A DNA stretch of 32,337 nt from a bacterium (GTDB taxonomy: Bacteria > Pseudomonadota > Alphaproteobacteria > Ferrovibrionales > Ferrovibrionaceae). Position numbers and translations under genes: made by a program. Numbering within the stretch: position 1 is the stretch's first letter; every line of letters starts with the position of its first letter. The notes under the pieces are model-generated. The model was given only the letters and a program-made list of their open reading frames with translations, did no database searches and was not told where the DNA came from. This document shows positions 32,204-32,337 of the stretch, piece by piece. The stretch covers positions 1 to 32,337 of the forward strand of contig JALHMN010000040.1 of the NCBI GenBank assembly GCA_022844005.1, read 5' to 3'.

Positions 32204-32337
32204 ATGGCGACGCATCGAACCCCGGCCGATGACGAGGCGCTGGGCCCGGCGATCCGCATCCTGGTGAAGCGGGTGATGGCCGATCCGGCCTTGAGCGCGT
32301 CTTCCCGCACGGTGATGACCTGGCTGCTGCTGGAGGG
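32204..32337 (+). CDS. Unrecognised protein, start only (cut by window end)
   Basis: An ATG at 32204 opens a frame with no stop to the last base (44 codons). It begins MATHRTPADDEALGPAIRIL and continues with a helical, Arg/Ala/Leu-rich stretch ending TVMTWLLLE. Codon use (G/C third positions) agrees with real genes here, and it follows a terminator and AT-rich region as a new unit should. GGAAGGGG is 12 nt upstream, rather far. I do not recognise the family from this fragment. Confidence 0.6.
   Translation, partial: MATHRTPADDEALGPAIRILVKRVMADPALSASSRTVMTWLLLE

Noticed and set aside
1-32337. Search for tRNA, rRNA, CRISPR, insertion sequences or integration sites
   Set aside because: By eye I found no cloverleaf-like intergenic sequence, no regularly spaced repeats, no transposase or integrase motif and no flanking direct repeats.

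Overview
The window is GC-rich chromosomal DNA that looks alphaproteobacterial, probably Rhodospirillales or a neighbouring order. This is an inference from three blocks: DUF3576 lipoprotein-leuS-lptE-holA, thrC-M16 peptidase-GNAT, and a SqrR/BigR-type persulfide sensor beside sulfide:quinone oxidoreductase. Coding density is high, several starts are GTG or TTG, and many stop/start codons overlap. I see no rRNA, tRNA, CRISPR array, insertion sequence or prophage.

Layout. (1) 1-1886 (+): end of a tripartite tricarboxylate transporter (tctB truncated by the window edge, then tctA). (2) 1952-4002 (-): a sulfide module, SqrR/BigR-type repressor -> DUF2892 membrane protein -> sulfide:quinone oxidoreductase. 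It is divergent from (3) 4070-8268 (+): a membrane-fusion protein and an RND permease. The 67 bp between them hold two facing promoters overlapping one inverted repeat, so one persulfide sensor may control both arms. (4) 8273-11316 (-): a DctPQM TRAP transporter with a stem-loop between dctP and dctQ. (5) 11566-12897 (-): an omega-amino acid/beta-alanine:pyruvate aminotransferase. (6) 13082-17306 (+): FAH-family hydrolase, threonine synthase, M16 peptidase and GNAT acetyltransferase. (7) 17337-19022 (+): a PAS/degenerate GGDEF/EAL protein. (8) 19395-20714 (+): ammonium transporter behind a sigma-54-like promoter, closed by a clear terminator. (9) 20799-22078 (-): a translationally coupled SDR and hotdog thioesterase. 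(10) 22201-23223 (+): aspartate-semialdehyde dehydrogenase with a good housekeeping promoter. (11) 30561-23241 (-): DUF3576 lipoprotein, leuS, lptE, holA, CPA1 antiporter and Fic protein, probably largely co-transcribed. A palindromic mosaic repeat lies between leuS and lptE. (12) 30832-32046 (+): an outer-membrane porin with a strong terminator, then the start of an unrecognised gene cut by the window end.

Most of this is ordinary housekeeping and transport. The parts most worth a second look are the sulfide-sensor/RND divergon at 1952-8268, the mosaic repeat that seems to supply the start and signal-peptide n-region of lptE (27148-27307), and the perfect 16-bp inverted repeat beside the dctP promoter (11485-11522).
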